Shown: positions 1-9,138, numbered from the stretch's first letter. The stretch: 32,896 bases of DNA from Deltaproteobacteria bacterium (GCA_016219225.1 JACRBX010000032.1:1-32896), one strand, 5' to 3'. The notes: generated from the sequence alone by a model not told the origin. Numbers and translations are program-made.

Positions 1-2
1 AA

Positions 3-272
3 AGGATCCTGGCCGAGAAAGGGGTTCACCCTAAAAGCACCCTGGTCTTCCACAGCGTGGAGATTCTGAAGCGGTGCGCCCGGCAGGGCGTCGGGGTTAC
101 CCTCCTGCCTGAGACGGCAGTAAAAGAGGAGATCGCCAACAAAAGATTAGCGCCCCTTCCGTGGGAGGAAGGCCGACCGGAAACGGCCTTTATGATGATC
201 TGGTATCAGGAGCGCTGGCTCTCCCCTACCCTTAAGGCCTTCATGCAGATTACCAGGGAGATCTTAAAATAA
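3..272 (+). CDS. LysR-family transcriptional regulator, C-terminal fragment (5' end outside window)
   Basis: The reading frame is open from the first bases of the window to a TAA at 270-272, so only about 89 C-terminal residues are present. What remains resembles the end of a LysR substrate-binding domain: a segment reading GVGVTLLPETAV (the usual 'G.GI..LP' strand-turn of the effector domain), a short 'LAPLPW' strand, and a final helix with an aromatic/Arg-rich stretch before it. The DNA-binding helix-turn-helix would lie upstream and cannot be seen. The gene ends 25 bp before a co-directional MFS transporter, so the two may be co-transcribed, although LysR regulators more often control divergent genes. 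GTG at 57 is only an internal codon; the frame continues upstream of it. The family call rests on the domain end alone and no effector can be inferred. Confidence 0.7.
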   Translation, partial: RILAEKGVHPKSTLVFHSVEILKRCARQGVGVTLLPETAVKEEIANKRLAPLPWEEGRPETAFMMIWYQERWLSPTLKAFMQITREILK

Positions 273-297
273 CGGTCTATTAAGGACCGGCTATAAG

Positions 298-1560
298 GTG
301 GAAAAATTGAAGGACTATACCCGTATCGCCCGAAAGATAACCATCGTGTTGTTTTTGTCCCAAAGCCTCAGCTCGGCCGGATTCATCGCCGCCTTCGCCG
401 TCAACGCCCTCGTCGGCGTTGACTTGAGCGGACAGCGGGCCATGGCGGGCGTGCCCGGTGCGGTTTATGTCCTGGGACAGGCTTGCGGCGCCCTGGTCTG
501 GGGCTTCAGCATGGATCGAATCGGCCGGCGGGGAGGCTTTACGTTAGGCCAGGTCATCGGGGTAGTCGGATCGATGATCGCCGTGAGCGCGGTGGCCGGC
601 CGTTCTTTCTTTCTATTCCTGACAGGCCTTACTCTGGTGGGGATGGCCAGGTCGGCCGTAGATCTGGGCCGTTTCGCCGCGGCTGAAGTACACCTGCCGG
701 CCGAGCGGGGAAGGGCCATTTCGCACGTCGTGCTGGGGAGCACCGTAGGAGCGGTGGTCGGTCCGCTCCTGGTGGGTCCTACCGGGGGTTTAGCCCGCTG
801 GGCAGGATTTCCGGAATTAGCCGGACCTTATAGCGTCGGTCTTGTCGGCCTGCTCCTGGCGGCGATTCTGATCTTTGCGGGTCTGCGGCCGGACCCCCGC
901 GATGTCGGACGGGAACTCGCCCAGCGCTATCCGGAAACGGTCCCTCGGGAGGGAACCCGCTCCCTGTTAGAAATCGTGCAGCAGCCGGGGGTAATGGTAG
1001 CCATGGTGTGCGTGATCTTTGCCCAGATGGTGATGGTGGTACCCATGTCCATTACCCCGGTTCATATGAAGGCACACGAACACTCCTTGAGCGCCCTCTC
1101 CCTGGTGATCTCGGCCCACACCTTAGGAATGTTCGCCTTCTCCATGGTTTCCGGGCGAATGACCGACCGCTGGGGGCGGACCAAGGTGATTATCCTGGGT
1201 TCGGTGGTGCTGATCCTCTCCTGCCTCATGGCCGCCCCTTCAACAGGCCTGTTGCCCCTGATAGTCGCCTTATTCCTGCTGGGACTGGGCTGGAACTTCG
1301 CCTACGTGGCCGGGTCCGCCCTGCTGGCCGACCAGCTTTCGCCCGGAGAGAGGGCCAAGACACAGGGTTTTAACGATCTGCTTCTGAACCTGGCCTCGGC
1401 CGTCGGTCAGGTTGTCAGCGGGGTGGTCTATGCGGCCCACGGGTACGGAGTTATGGCCATAACGGCCGCAGCAGCAGCGCTGGCGCCGCTGGTCTTTTCC
1501 CTATGGTGGCAGGCGGCAGGCCGACGGATTGCGGTAACCCGCCAACCGGGGGGAAGTTAA
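298..1560 (+). CDS. MFS transporter
   Basis: A 420-residue, highly hydrophobic protein of about 12 predicted membrane segments, the normal size for a major facilitator superfamily permease. The loop between helices 2 and 3 carries DRIGRRGG (residues 73-80) and the matching loop in the second half carries DRWGRTK (from residue 290). These are the two copies of the MFS 'motif A'. The cytoplasmic linker at about residues 197-225 is charged. Start is GTG 298, with AAGGA at 282-286 as a plausible but slightly distant ribosome binding site. It follows the LysR fragment by 25 bp. The substrate cannot be read from sequence. Solute:proton symport or drug efflux are both possible. Confidence 0.85.
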   Translation: MEKLKDYTRIARKITIVLFLSQSLSSAGFIAAFAVNALVGVDLSGQRAMAGVPGAVYVLGQACGALVWGFSMDRIGRRGGFTLGQVIGVVGSMIAVSAVAGRSFFLFLTGLTLVGMARSAVDLGRFAAAEVHLPAERGRAISHVVLGSTVGAVVGPLLVGPTGGLARWAGFPELAGPYSVGLVGLLLAAILIFAGLRPDPRDVGRELAQRYPETVPREGTRSLLEIVQQPGVMVAMVCVIFAQMVMVVPMSITPVHMKAHEHSLSALSLVISAHTLGMFAFSMVSGRMTDRWGRTKVIILGSVVLILSCLMAAPSTGLLPLIVALFLLGLGWNFAYVAGSALLADQLSPGERAKTQGFNDLLLNLASAVGQVVSGVVYAAHGYGVMAITAAAAALAPLVFSLWWQAAGRRIAVTRQPGGS

Positions 1561-1636
1561 TTTGGTTATTCTTTTGATCGTCGTCGCTGAGGTTGTTTGG
1601 GTCTGGCAGAAAGCTTACAGTCCGGACCTGATCGCC

Positions 1637-1666
1637 TGAGGCTTATTTTATTCTGGTCAAGCCTCA
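1637..1666 (+). other. 8-bp inverted repeat between the MFS and acyl-CoA synthetase genes
   Basis: TGAGGCTT at 1637-1644 is followed by a 14-nt loop and AAGCCTCA at 1659-1666, a perfect 8-bp stem. No U-run follows, so it is not a standard intrinsic terminator. It could be a weak terminator for the MFS gene or a structured leader for the downstream gene. Confidence 0.35.
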
Positions 1667-1711
1667 TGGACTGTGATAAAAATCAGGCCGGAAAAGAATG
1701 GAGGAGGAATC

Positions 1712-3160
1712 ATGGAACCAGACCCCAAGCTCTTTGATTATATCTTTAATCCCCGCCGGGTGGCCATCATCGGGGCATCCCCCCATGATCTGGCCACCCT
1801 CGCCCAGATGAAAACCAAAATAAAGGATCGGTTGTTTCTGGTAAATCCAAAATATAAGGAAATTTTTGGAAAGAAATGCTACTCCGGAATCGGGGAGGTG
1901 GAATCCGAGATAGATTATGTCATCCTCGGGGTTTCAGCCTCGGTTCTGCCGGCCGTTTTGGAGGATTGCATTCGAAAAGGGGTCAAGGCCGCTCAAATTT
2001 TTACAGCCGGATTCAGCGAAACGGGGCTCCCCGAAGGGATCGAACGGGAAAAGTCCCTGAAAGAGATGACCGCCGGCCGTATCCGCATCATCGGTCCCAA
2101 TTGTTTCGGGGTCTATTGCCCTTCCTCCGGCCTGTCCATTATCCCTGAGGCCCCCACCGAGAAAGGCCATATCGGCGTAGTGGCCCAGAGCGGGAGTGTG
2201 GCTGAATCCTTCTCTTATCTGGCCTATACCAAAAACCTGCGGTTCAGCAAGGTGGTGAGTTATGGCAACGCCGTTGATCTGGACAGCCCTGATTTCCTGG
2301 AATACTTGGCCGACGATGAGGAAACCCATCTTATCGCCCTTTATGTTGAAGGCACCAGAAATGGCAGACGGCTGAAAACGGCTTTAGCCAAAGCCGCCAG
2401 GCAAAAGCCGGTGATCGCCATTAAGGGGGGAATGACCGAACAGGGTATGCGGGCGGCTACCTCCCACACCGCTTCCCTGACCGGGACCCCCGCCGTCTGG
2501 CGCTCTTTTTTTAAACAAACCGGGGCCCTTCAGGTAGACAGTTTTGATGAGATGGTGAACACCATCATGGCCTTCCAAAACACCCCTCTTCCGTCCGGTC
2601 GGGCCGCAGCCCTGATCAGTAACTCAGGGGGATTCAGTGTAATCCAAACGGACCTCTGCATGAAAGCCGGGATCGAGGTGCCCAGATTCTCCCAGGAGAC
2701 TATTGACTCCCTTCGGACACTCGTCCCTCTGGCCGGGACCAGCATCGGCAACCCCCTTGATGCCTGGCCCATATACTATAACCTGTCTTCCTCGGGAAAC
2801 CTGGCTGACATCATCAGGATGGTTTCCTCAGACCCCCGGATCCATTCCCTGATCTTTCAATTTGACCAGTTTCGCTATTTGCGCCGGGTGTTGGGTAAGC
2901 GAGTGGAAGCCCACATGAGCCGATTAATCGAATTGATCGTGGAGGGGTGTCTGTATACCCGGGAAGAAGAAAAAAAACCGGTCTTATTTTGCGTCTCCCT
3001 GGATCCCTACCTGGAAGACGAGGAGGAAAGACACTACAATCTCCTGATGAAAAAGGCCTTCATCTCCAAAGGGTTTCCGGTCTATGCCAGCCTGGATGGC
3101 GCGGTTAAGACCCTTTCCCATTTATGCACATTCAGTCACACCCGCCGGTTAAGCCGCTGA
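1712..3160 (+). CDS. acyl-CoA synthetase (NDP-forming) alpha-type protein, no ATP-grasp domain
   Basis: Related to the alpha subunit of ADP-forming acetyl-CoA synthetases, which interconvert acyl-CoA, ADP and phosphate with the acid, CoA and ATP through a phospho-histidine. The CoA-binding Rossmann domain is at the N-terminus (VAIIGASP at residues 17-24), GPN at 128-130 marks the next conserved turn, and the succinyl-CoA ligase-like domain contains the conserved 'SHTASLTG' with the predicted phosphorylated His at 252. NPLD near residue 349 is also typical. The start at ATG 1712 is chosen because a strong GGAGGAGG lies just before it; a GTG at 1673 is in frame but has no such signal. The protein is 482 residues. 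The ATP-grasp (beta) part needed for nucleotide chemistry is neither fused nor adjacent, so it must lie elsewhere or the protein acts differently. Substrate unknown. Confidence 0.85.
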   Translation: MEPDPKLFDYIFNPRRVAIIGASPHDLATLAQMKTKIKDRLFLVNPKYKEIFGKKCYSGIGEVESEIDYVILGVSASVLPAVLEDCIRKGVKAAQIFTAGFSETGLPEGIEREKSLKEMTAGRIRIIGPNCFGVYCPSSGLSIIPEAPTEKGHIGVVAQSGSVAESFSYLAYTKNLRFSKVVSYGNAVDLDSPDFLEYLADDEETHLIALYVEGTRNGRRLKTALAKAARQKPVIAIKGGMTEQGMRAATSHTASLTGTPAVWRSFFKQTGALQVDSFDEMVNTIMAFQNTPLPSGRAAALISNSGGFSVIQTDLCMKAGIEVPRFSQETIDSLRTLVPLAGTSIGNPLDAWPIYYNLSSSGNLADIIRMVSSDPRIHSLIFQFDQFRYLRRVLGKRVEAHMSRLIELIVEGCLYTREEEKKPVLFCVSLDPYLEDEEERHYNLLMKKAFISKGFPVYASLDGAVKTLSHLCTFSHTRRLSR

Positions 3161-3662
3161 TCAGGACTAGGCCATCTAATGAACTGCGTAATGAATCCTA
3201 TTATTCATCTTCGGCTATCTCTCCCACCACTTCCCGTTTGGCCTTCACCCAGGGAAGGAGGAGCGTTATACCCCATAACTTCGGGACTACCTCGAAAATT
3301 GAAATGTAACTTAATGATAAACTGACTGTTTTGTCAAGAAAATTTACGGACCTGATTTTCCCGAAACGCCCGATTTTCTCCTTGACTCTCATTTCCTCCC
3401 TACTTTATACTTATTTCATCCGGAAGCCATTTTCTTATCATAAGGATTCGGACAATTACGTCGATCTCTTCTAAGTCCGTCACAAAATGCATCGGCCGCA
3501 TCATCAAGGGTTCGGCCATGGGCGCCATTACAGAACTTCTCAGCTTCCGTCCCCAGGTTGTTTTATGATGATCAGTCAACGCTGAGGCTCGGCATGAAAG
3601 AGGGACCGCCCGGTGGTCTGAAGCAGGGAGGCTGTCCGGGAAGGCTCTCAGGGAGGATCACG
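3161..3662. other. 500-bp intergenic stretch, probable decayed sequence plus promoter
   Basis: No convincing gene was found. A 63-codon frame on the minus strand (3201-3392) ends with a plausible protein-like tail (LWGITLLLPWVKAKRE), and a 42-codon minus-strand frame lies at 3400-3528 (MAPMAEPLMMRPMHFV at its start). Neither is recognised, neither has a clear ribosome binding site, and both may be remnants of lost genes. A promoter-like TTGACT/TATACT pair on the plus strand is listed separately. Confidence 0.4.
3382..3411 (+). promoter_or_regulatory. possible sigma70 promoter upstream of the alcohol dehydrogenase
   Basis: TTGACT (3382-3387) and TATACT (3406-3411) are separated by 18 bp, each one base from consensus. 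Transcription would start near 3418, leaving a leader of about 245 nt before ATG 3663. The long leader lowers confidence. Confidence 0.4.
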
Positions 3663-4823
3663 ATGACTACCAACGAAAAACCGGATCTGAGGAAATTCGT
3701 CGTTCCGGATATCGTTTTCGGGGAAGGGGCCTTGAGCCTGATAGGGCAATATGCAGCCAACTTCGGCGCTCGTAAAGTACTCCTGGTCACCGACCCCGGT
3801 GTGCGGGCGGTCGGTTGGGCCGGCTCTGTGGAAAAGGCCCTGAAAGAAACCGGGATCTCTCTGGTGGTTTTCGATGACGTGACGCCCAATCCCAAAGACC
3901 ACGAAGCCATGGCCGGCGCAGACCTGTATTGTTCTGAGAAGTGCGACGTTATCGTGGTCGTGGGGGGCGGCAGCCCCATGGACTGCGCCAAGGCCATCGG
4001 CATCGTCGCGACCAACCAGCGGCACGTCCTGGAGTTTGAAGGCATCGACGAGGTGGTCATTCCCGGCCCGCCACTGATCTGCATTCCCACGACGGCCGGT
4101 ACCTCGGCCGACGTTTCGCAGTTTGCCATCATCACCGACACGGTGCGACAGGTAAAGATCGCCATCATCAGCAAAACCGTGGTTCCCGACGTGGCTTTGA
4201 TTGACCCGACCACTACGGTCACCATGCCCGGAGAACTGACCGCCGCCACCGGAGTGGATGCGCTGGTGCATGCTGTCGAGGCCTATGTTTCAAACGCCAG
4301 TTCGCCGCTGACCGACCTGAATGCGCTGGAGGCCATCCGCCTGGTGATCCGTCACCTGCCCGGCGCAGCCCGGGATCCCCGGGACATGGAGTCCCGCAAC
4401 GGCATGATGCTGGGCAGCCTGCTGGCCGGATTGGCTTTTTCCAACGCCAGTCTGGGGCTGGTTCACAGCATGGCCCACGCCTTAGGTGGGCGGCTGGATC
4501 TGGCCCACGGTGACTGCAATGCCATTCTGCTTGAACACGTGGTCCGTTTCAATTTTGAGGCCGCCGCCGAGCGATACCGGACGATAGGCCGGTTGATGGG
4601 GCTCGACCTGCCGGGATCGGCCGACGATGGATCAAAGCTGGCGGAAGCTTTTGGCCGTCTGCGCCGGCAGGTGGGCATCCGCCAAACGCTGGGCCAGTTA
4701 GGGGTGCCCCCTGACGATATTCCGGATATGGCGCGCAAGGCCTTACGCGATCCATGTCTGGCGACCAATCCCATTTTTCCGACGGCCCGGGAAATCGAGG
4801 TGATCTATGAGCAAGCCCTCTGA
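3663..4823 (+). CDS. iron-containing alcohol dehydrogenase (group III)
   Basis: NAD(P)-dependent oxidoreductase interconverting an alcohol and an aldehyde or ketone. The 386-residue length is the family norm. The dinucleotide-binding GGGS is at residues 101-104 with D107 following, and the 'PTTAGTSAD' stretch comes near residue 140. The four metal ligands can be placed as D199, H203, H268 and H282, with spacing almost identical to FucO-type enzymes. The start ATG 3663 has AGGGAGGA at 3650-3656; longer in-frame starts upstream lack the family's N-terminus and a comparable signal. The stop codon lies 17 nt inside the next gene, a hybrid histidine kinase, so translation of the two is probably coupled. 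Substrate cannot be inferred; relatives act on small alcohols, propanediol, or hydroxy acids. Confidence 0.9.
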   Translation: MTTNEKPDLRKFVVPDIVFGEGALSLIGQYAANFGARKVLLVTDPGVRAVGWAGSVEKALKETGISLVVFDDVTPNPKDHEAMAGADLYCSEKCDVIVVVGGGSPMDCAKAIGIVATNQRHVLEFEGIDEVVIPGPPLICIPTTAGTSADVSQFAIITDTVRQVKIAIISKTVVPDVALIDPTTTVTMPGELTAATGVDALVHAVEAYVSNASSPLTDLNALEAIRLVIRHLPGAARDPRDMESRNGMMLGSLLAGLAFSNASLGLVHSMAHALGGRLDLAHGDCNAILLEHVVRFNFEAAAERYRTIGRLMGLDLPGSADDGSKLAEAFGRLRRQVGIRQTLGQLGVPPDDIPDMARKALRDPCLATNPIFPTAREIEVIYEQAL

Positions 4824-6543
4824 GGGACAACCGGACCGGTCTGAAATGAGGACCAAGATCATGGGACTGGGAGAACGGGCCGGCCGCAAGAGCTTTTACC
4901 CCCAACTGCAGGCCCGTATCCGGGAATTGGAAGAGCATAAGGTTCACCTGGAAGAAAAGTCGGCGGCCCTTTCCAATATGCTGCAAGAACTTGACGGTGC
5001 CTGTCGCAGGGCCGAGGAAGGCGAAAAGCGGTTTCGAGAGCTGGCCGAGCTTCTTCCACAGACCGTTTTCGAAACGGATCTGGCGGGTCGAGCCACCTTT
5101 GTCAACCGTTTTGCTTTTGAGATGTTCGGATACACTCCTTCTGACTTTCAACAAGGCTTAAACGCCCTGGACCTGTTAGTGCCCGGGGAACGTGACCGGG
5201 TGCGAGCCGATATGTCCAGAAGACTGCAAGGCGAAGATCTTCCGGGTCAGCAATATACAGCCCTGCGAAAGGATGGCAGCACCTTCCCCTGCATCATCTA
5301 TACGACGGTTATCCGAGATGACGCCGGAATAAAAGGTTTTCGGGGGATCGTCGTTGATATCACCGAGCCGGTGCGACTCCGGGAGCAGAAAGATTCGATT
5401 GAAGAACAATACCACCAAGCCCAGAAGATGGAAGCTATCGGCCGGTTGGCGGGTGGGGTGGCCCACGACCTCAACAACCTGCTTTGCCCCATCCTCGGTT
5501 ACGCCGAGATGCTTCTCGACCAATTTTCACCGGAAGACGAGCGGCACCATTCGGTCGAAGAAATCCACCGGGCGGGGTTGAGGGCCAGGGACCTGGTGCG
5601 CCAATTGCTCGCTTTCAGCCGCAAACAGGCCCTGGAGATCAAGGTGGTCGATCTGAACCGGGCCATCTCGAGCTTCGAGACGTTGTTGCGGCGAATGCTC
5701 CGGGAGGATATCGAAGTCCGGACGAAGCTTTCCCCTTCCAGGACGACCGTTTTAGCGGATGTGGGGCAAATCGAGCAGGTCATCATGAACCTGGCCGTCA
5801 ATGCCCAGGACGCTATGCCCGACGGCGGCCGGATCTCCATCGAGACGGAGATAGCGGAGCTCGACGAGACCTATACTGCCGAGCATCATGGGGTGCAGCC
5901 GGGTCCCTACATCTTACTGGCCATGAGTGATACCGGCCAGGGCATGGACGCCGAGACCCGGGAACACATCTTCGACCCTTTCTTTACCACTAAAGAAAAG
6001 GGGAAAGGAACGGGGCTGGGTCTGGCCACGGTTTACGGCATTGTCAAGCAACATGGCGGCAGCATCTGGGTTTATAGCGAGCCGGGCAAGGGATCGACTT
6101 TCAAAATTTTCTTACCGTCTGCCCAGGCGGCTGTTACGGATTCGATCACCCCACTTGCGATGCCCAAAAACGGTCGCGGTACCGAGACCATACTCCTGGC
6201 AGAGGATAGCGAAATGGTCCGCAATCTGACCGTGCACATCCTGGAGAGGCAGGGCTACACCCTAATTTCGGGATCAAACGGGACGGAGTGCCTTCGACTT
6301 CTGGCGGATCATGACGGCCCTCTTGATCTGCTGATCACCGATGTGGTTATGCCCGATATGAACGGCAAGATGCTCTTCGAACGGGTGGCGACCCGCTGTC
6401 CGGGCATAAAAGTGCTCTACATGTCCGGCTATACCGACGACGTGATCGTTCAGCACGGTATTCTGGATGAAGGGATCGCCTTTATCCAAAAGCCTTTTAC
6501 CGTCCAAAGCCTGGTCGCCAAGGTACGGGAGGTATTGGACTGA
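4807..6543 (+). CDS. PAS-domain hybrid sensor histidine kinase with C-terminal receiver
   Basis: A soluble 578-residue hybrid kinase with no membrane segment, so it probably senses a cytoplasmic signal. In order: a charged coiled-coil stretch (about residues 30-75); a PAS/PAC domain (about 76-190); the HisKA dimerisation helix with the phospho-acceptor H220 in 'GGVAHDLNN'; a HATPase_c domain with the N box '[14 protein letters not shown]', the G1 box 'DTGQGMD', the F box 'FDPFFTTK' and the G2 box 'GTGLGLATV'; and a receiver domain (about 460-575) with predicted phospho-acceptor D512 ('[10 protein letters not shown]') and the conserved Lys in 'IQKPF'. ATG 4807 overlaps the end of the dehydrogenase gene by 17 nt. 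A later in-frame ATG at 4846 is possible. No output domain is fused, so the phosphate must pass to another partner. Confidence 0.9.
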   Translation: MSKPSEGQPDRSEMRTKIMGLGERAGRKSFYPQLQARIRELEEHKVHLEEKSAALSNMLQELDGACRRAEEGEKRFRELAELLPQTVFETDLAGRATFVNRFAFEMFGYTPSDFQQGLNALDLLVPGERDRVRADMSRRLQGEDLPGQQYTALRKDGSTFPCIIYTTVIRDDAGIKGFRGIVVDITEPVRLREQKDSIEEQYHQAQKMEAIGRLAGGVAHDLNNLLCPILGYAEMLLDQFSPEDERHHSVEEIHRAGLRARDLVRQLLAFSRKQALEIKVVDLNRAISSFETLLRRMLREDIEVRTKLSPSRTTVLADVGQIEQVIMNLAVNAQDAMPDGGRISIETEIAELDETYTAEHHGVQPGPYILLAMSDTGQGMDAETREHIFDPFFTTKEKGKGTGLGLATVYGIVKQHGGSIWVYSEPGKGSTFKIFLPSAQAAVTDSITPLAMPKNGRGTETILLAEDSEMVRNLTVHILERQGYTLISGSNGTECLRLLADHDGPLDLLITDVVMPDMNGKMLFERVATRCPGIKVLYMSGYTDDVIVQHGILDEGIAFIQKPFTVQSLVAKVREVLD

Positions 6544-6551
6544 GCAAGGCT

Positions 6552-7289
6552 TTAATCCCGAACGACATAGCGCAATAAGAATCGAGCCACCTTTTTTCTG
6601 GCCTCTATAAATTTGGGCTCCCGGAAACCATGCCGCCAGGTCATTCCGGAAAGATCATCGGAGACGATCAAAATGGCGGCCCCTTCTATCCCTCGAAAGG
6701 CACTGACGGTAAAAAAGGCCGAAGTTTCCATATCCACTCCCAGGACCCCTTGAGATTGAAAGGATTTAACCTTTTCTATCGTTTCCCGATAAGGGGCATC
6801 GGTGGTCCAAACCGGCCCTTGTCTAAAGGGCAGCCCTTCTTCTTCCATGGCCTCCCGGAGATCTTTAAGCAACGACGAGGCAGGTCGGGGCTTTCTCTGG
6901 TTGGAGTAATGACGGGAAGTCCCTTCTTCGCTGAAGGCCTTATCCGGCAAGACGAGGTCTCCGGGGGATAAGCCCGGACTGAGACCTCCTGTCCAGCCCA
7001 GGAAGATAATACGCCGGGCACCGAGGGCTATCAACTTTTCCAGAATCATCACCGCCTGAGGGGCACCGACCGCCGGGCCGGCCAGTCCTGTGGCTCTAAG
7101 GGATTCGTTCAGTTGAAAAACCCGCAAAAAATTATTATTAAAGCCCGGGAACCCGGTTTCCCCAAAAAACCTGGTCAGCCGCTGCAGATCTCCGGGAAGG
7201 GCGATTAAAAGGGCCAGCGGATCGAGGCCGGGTTCTGAACGGGCCCTTTTAGGATTGATCAGGCAAGGGGAGGAATCAAACAGGATCAT
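6552..7289 (-). CDS. nucleoside phosphorylase / nucleosidase superfamily protein
   Basis: A PNP/UDP phosphorylase-family enzyme of 245 residues, acting on the glycosidic bond of a nucleoside or related compound. Visible family marks are the phosphate/base-site loop 'GWTGGLSPG' (about residues 98-106), 'TTDAPYRET' around 162, the ribose-binding 'GVDMETSAFF' with M187 and E188, and the late 'SDDLSG' with the Asp expected to contact the base. The start ATG 7289 is preferred to a TTG at 7316. It lies 8 bp downstream of a modular repeat whose head lies at the recN stop, so the gene probably belongs to a recN transcript. It converges on the histidine kinase gene with 8 bp between the stops. Purine, uridine or futalosine-type substrates cannot be separated by eye. 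Confidence 0.75.
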   Translation of the reverse strand: MILFDSSPCLINPKRARSEPGLDPLALLIALPGDLQRLTRFFGETGFPGFNNNFLRVFQLNESLRATGLAGPAVGAPQAVMILEKLIALGARRIIFLGWTGGLSPGLSPGDLVLPDKAFSEEGTSRHYSNQRKPRPASSLLKDLREAMEEEGLPFRQGPVWTTDAPYRETIEKVKSFQSQGVLGVDMETSAFFTVSAFRGIEGAAILIVSDDLSGMTWRHGFREPKFIEARKKVARFLLRYVVRD

Positions 7290-7296
7290 AATTATT

Positions 7297-7441
7297 AGTT
7301 CAAAAAAAGATTCCAATTTCGGATTTCGGAATTTAAAAGAAACTCTCCTTCAACATTCATGATTCATGATTCATGATTCGATATTCGATATTCGATATTT
7401 TCATGCTTCGTGGTGCCCGCTTCGGGCGGCATCACTTCCTG
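7297..7441 (-). repeat. modular heptamer repeat, copy R1
   Basis: Read on the minus strand: a GC palindrome, the head CACGAAGCATGAAAAT, tandem 7-mers ATCGAAT (three) and CATGAAT (three), then a stretch ending TTTTTTTGAAC. A 54-nt core following the ATCGAAT array is identical to copy R3 (13391-13522) in opposite orientation; R1 has two more CATGAAT units. The element begins within the last codons of recN and stops 8 bp before the start of the nucleoside phosphorylase-family gene. Confidence 0.85.
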
Positions 7442-9138
7442 GCCTGAATCAACATTTCCCTGGCCGTAGACAGGGTCTTGGGGGAAGGCGATATCCCGCC
7501 CAACATCCGGGCCATTTCTTCAACCTGTTCGTCTTCTTTCAGGAGGCGGATTTGGGTCTGGGTCCGCTGATCCCGGGTTTCTTTAACCACCTGAAAATGG
7601 GTTTCGGCAAAGGCGGCGATTTGGGGGAGATGGGTGATACAAATCACCTGGTGGGCCTGGGATAGTCGGCGCAATTTCCGGCCTACAGCCCCGCCCAGAC
7701 TTCCCCCTATACCGGAATCTACCTCGTCAAAGATCAGGGTTTCCAGGGAATCCTGATGGGACAACAAACCCTTGAGAACCAATAAAATCCGGGAGAGTTC
7801 TCCGCCTGAGGCAATCCGGGCCAATGGTCGCAGACCTTCTCCCAAATTGGGGGCGATATAAAACTCCCCTTTTTCTATTCCGGTCTGACTTAAAATCAGG
7901 CCTTCATAAAGAAAATTTTCATCCGCCTCCCGCTCGGTGGCAACCGGGGAAAAGACGATTTGAAATTGGCAATCCCCCATTCCCAGACCTTTTAATTCCC
8001 CCTCAACCCGGCAGGCCAGGTCCAGGGCGGCTTGTTTTCTTTTCCGGGACAGGTCCAGGGAGGTTTCGAAAAGGCGTTTACGTCCGGCTCGGATCATATC
8101 TTCCAATTCTTTACGCCGGGCGCTTTGGTCGTCTCCTTCTTTCAAATTTTTTTCCGTCTGCGCAAGATACGCCAAAACATCCTCGACCGTCGGGCCGTAT
8201 TTAACAGTCAGCCGCTGAATCCGCTCCAACCGATCCTCAACCTGATCTAAAATCTGAGGATCAAAAACCAGACGGGAAAGGTAATCCCTCAATCCGATGT
8301 CGACCTCGGCCATTTGGAGTTGAAGGGATTCCAAATCCTGATACAGGGGTTGAAGGGTTGGATCAATAGAGGTTACCGATCGGATCAGGTCTTTGGAAAG
8401 AGACAGGGTGTTCAGACTGGAGTGTTCTTCTTCGGATAATACCTGCCTGGCCTGATGAACCTTCTCCCAGATCTTTTCCGCCTGTTGGAGAACCCTTTTC
8501 CGTTGCTGCAATTCCAGATCTTCTCCGGGTCGGAGTTCGGCCTGCTGAATCTCTTGAGATTGAAAAAGCCATAAGTCTTTCTGGGCTTTACGTTCCTGTT
8601 CCTTCCGGTTCAGCTCCCGCCAGGCATTAATCTCTTCTTCCAGTGCGGCAAATTGGTTCCGAACTTCTTCCCGCAAGGGCAACAGACCGGCAAAACGGTC
8701 TAAGAGATAAAGATGCTGAACCGGATTCAACAGGGATTGATGTTCATGCTGATTGGAAACGCCGACCAGGGAGCGGGTTACCCGACTTAAAACCGACTGG
8801 TTGATCAGGCTCCCATTGATCCAGGCCCGTGTTTTTCCACCGGGCTGGACCAGACGTTTGATCAGGATTTGTTCCTCGGCCGGTAAGCCCAGGGATTCAA
8901 GGACCCCCTGCAGCGGGTGTTGTAATGGAATGGAAAAAAGCGCTTCGACCCAGGCATCCTTGGCGCCTTGCCGGATCGTGTCCGGAGGTGGCTTTTCTCC
9001 TAACAGGAGATTGACGGCCTTGATAATAATGGATTTCCCGGCCCCAGTTTCCCCGGAGAGGATATTGAGTCCCTTTGAAAAAGAAAGGGCTACCCGATCG
9101 ATGAGGGCCAGATTTACAATTTGAATTTGGTCGAGCAC
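7432..9138 (-). CDS. recN: DNA repair protein RecN
   Basis: SMC-like ATPase of double-strand break repair that tethers DNA ends and assists RecA. 568 residues, the normal length. The Walker A motif GETGAGKS is at residues 29-36, a long central coiled-coil region follows (about 150-360, rich in Glu, Gln, Leu and Arg), then the ABC-type signature 'SGGELSR' near residue 445 and Walker B 'LIFDEVDSGIGG' near 470. The start is GTG 9138; no upstream alternative keeps the conserved 'IQIVNLALID' at the N-terminus. The last codons and the stop overlap the palindromic head of repeat R1. The gene lies downstream of cspA on the same strand, with an intrinsic terminator between them. Confidence 0.95.
   Translation of the reverse strand: MLDQIQIVNLALIDRVALSFSKGLNILSGETGAGKSIIIKAVNLLLGEKPPPDTIRQGAKDAWVEALFSIPLQHPLQGVLESLGLPAEEQILIKRLVQPGGKTRAWINGSLINQSVLSRVTRSLVGVSNQHEHQSLLNPVQHLYLLDRFAGLLPLREEVRNQFAALEEEINAWRELNRKEQERKAQKDLWLFQSQEIQQAELRPGEDLELQQRKRVLQQAEKIWEKVHQARQVLSEEEHSSLNTLSLSKDLIRSVTSIDPTLQPLYQDLESLQLQMAEVDIGLRDYLSRLVFDPQILDQVEDRLERIQRLTVKYGPTVEDVLAYLAQTEKNLKEGDDQSARRKELEDMIRAGRKRLFETSLDLSRKRKQAALDLACRVEGELKGLGMGDCQFQIVFSPVATEREADENFLYEGLILSQTGIEKGEFYIAPNLGEGLRPLARIASGGELSRILLVLKGLLSHQDSLETLIFDEVDSGIGGSLGGAVGRKLRRLSQAHQVICITHLPQIAAFAETHFQVVKETRDQRTQTQIRLLKEDEQVEEMARMLGGISPSPKTLSTAREMLIQARK

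Noticed and set aside
3572-4271. Two long antisense frames over the alcohol dehydrogenase
   Set aside because: Both mirror the codon bias of the real gene on the other strand and have low-complexity products.
4549-5154. Antisense frame of 201 codons across the dehydrogenase/kinase junction
   Set aside because: It is antisense to two strongly supported genes in GC-rich DNA where long chance frames are common, and has no family resemblance.
7297-7441. Possible insertion sequence remnant
   Set aside because: No transposase fragment or target-site duplication is seen; it fits the non-coding repeat family better.
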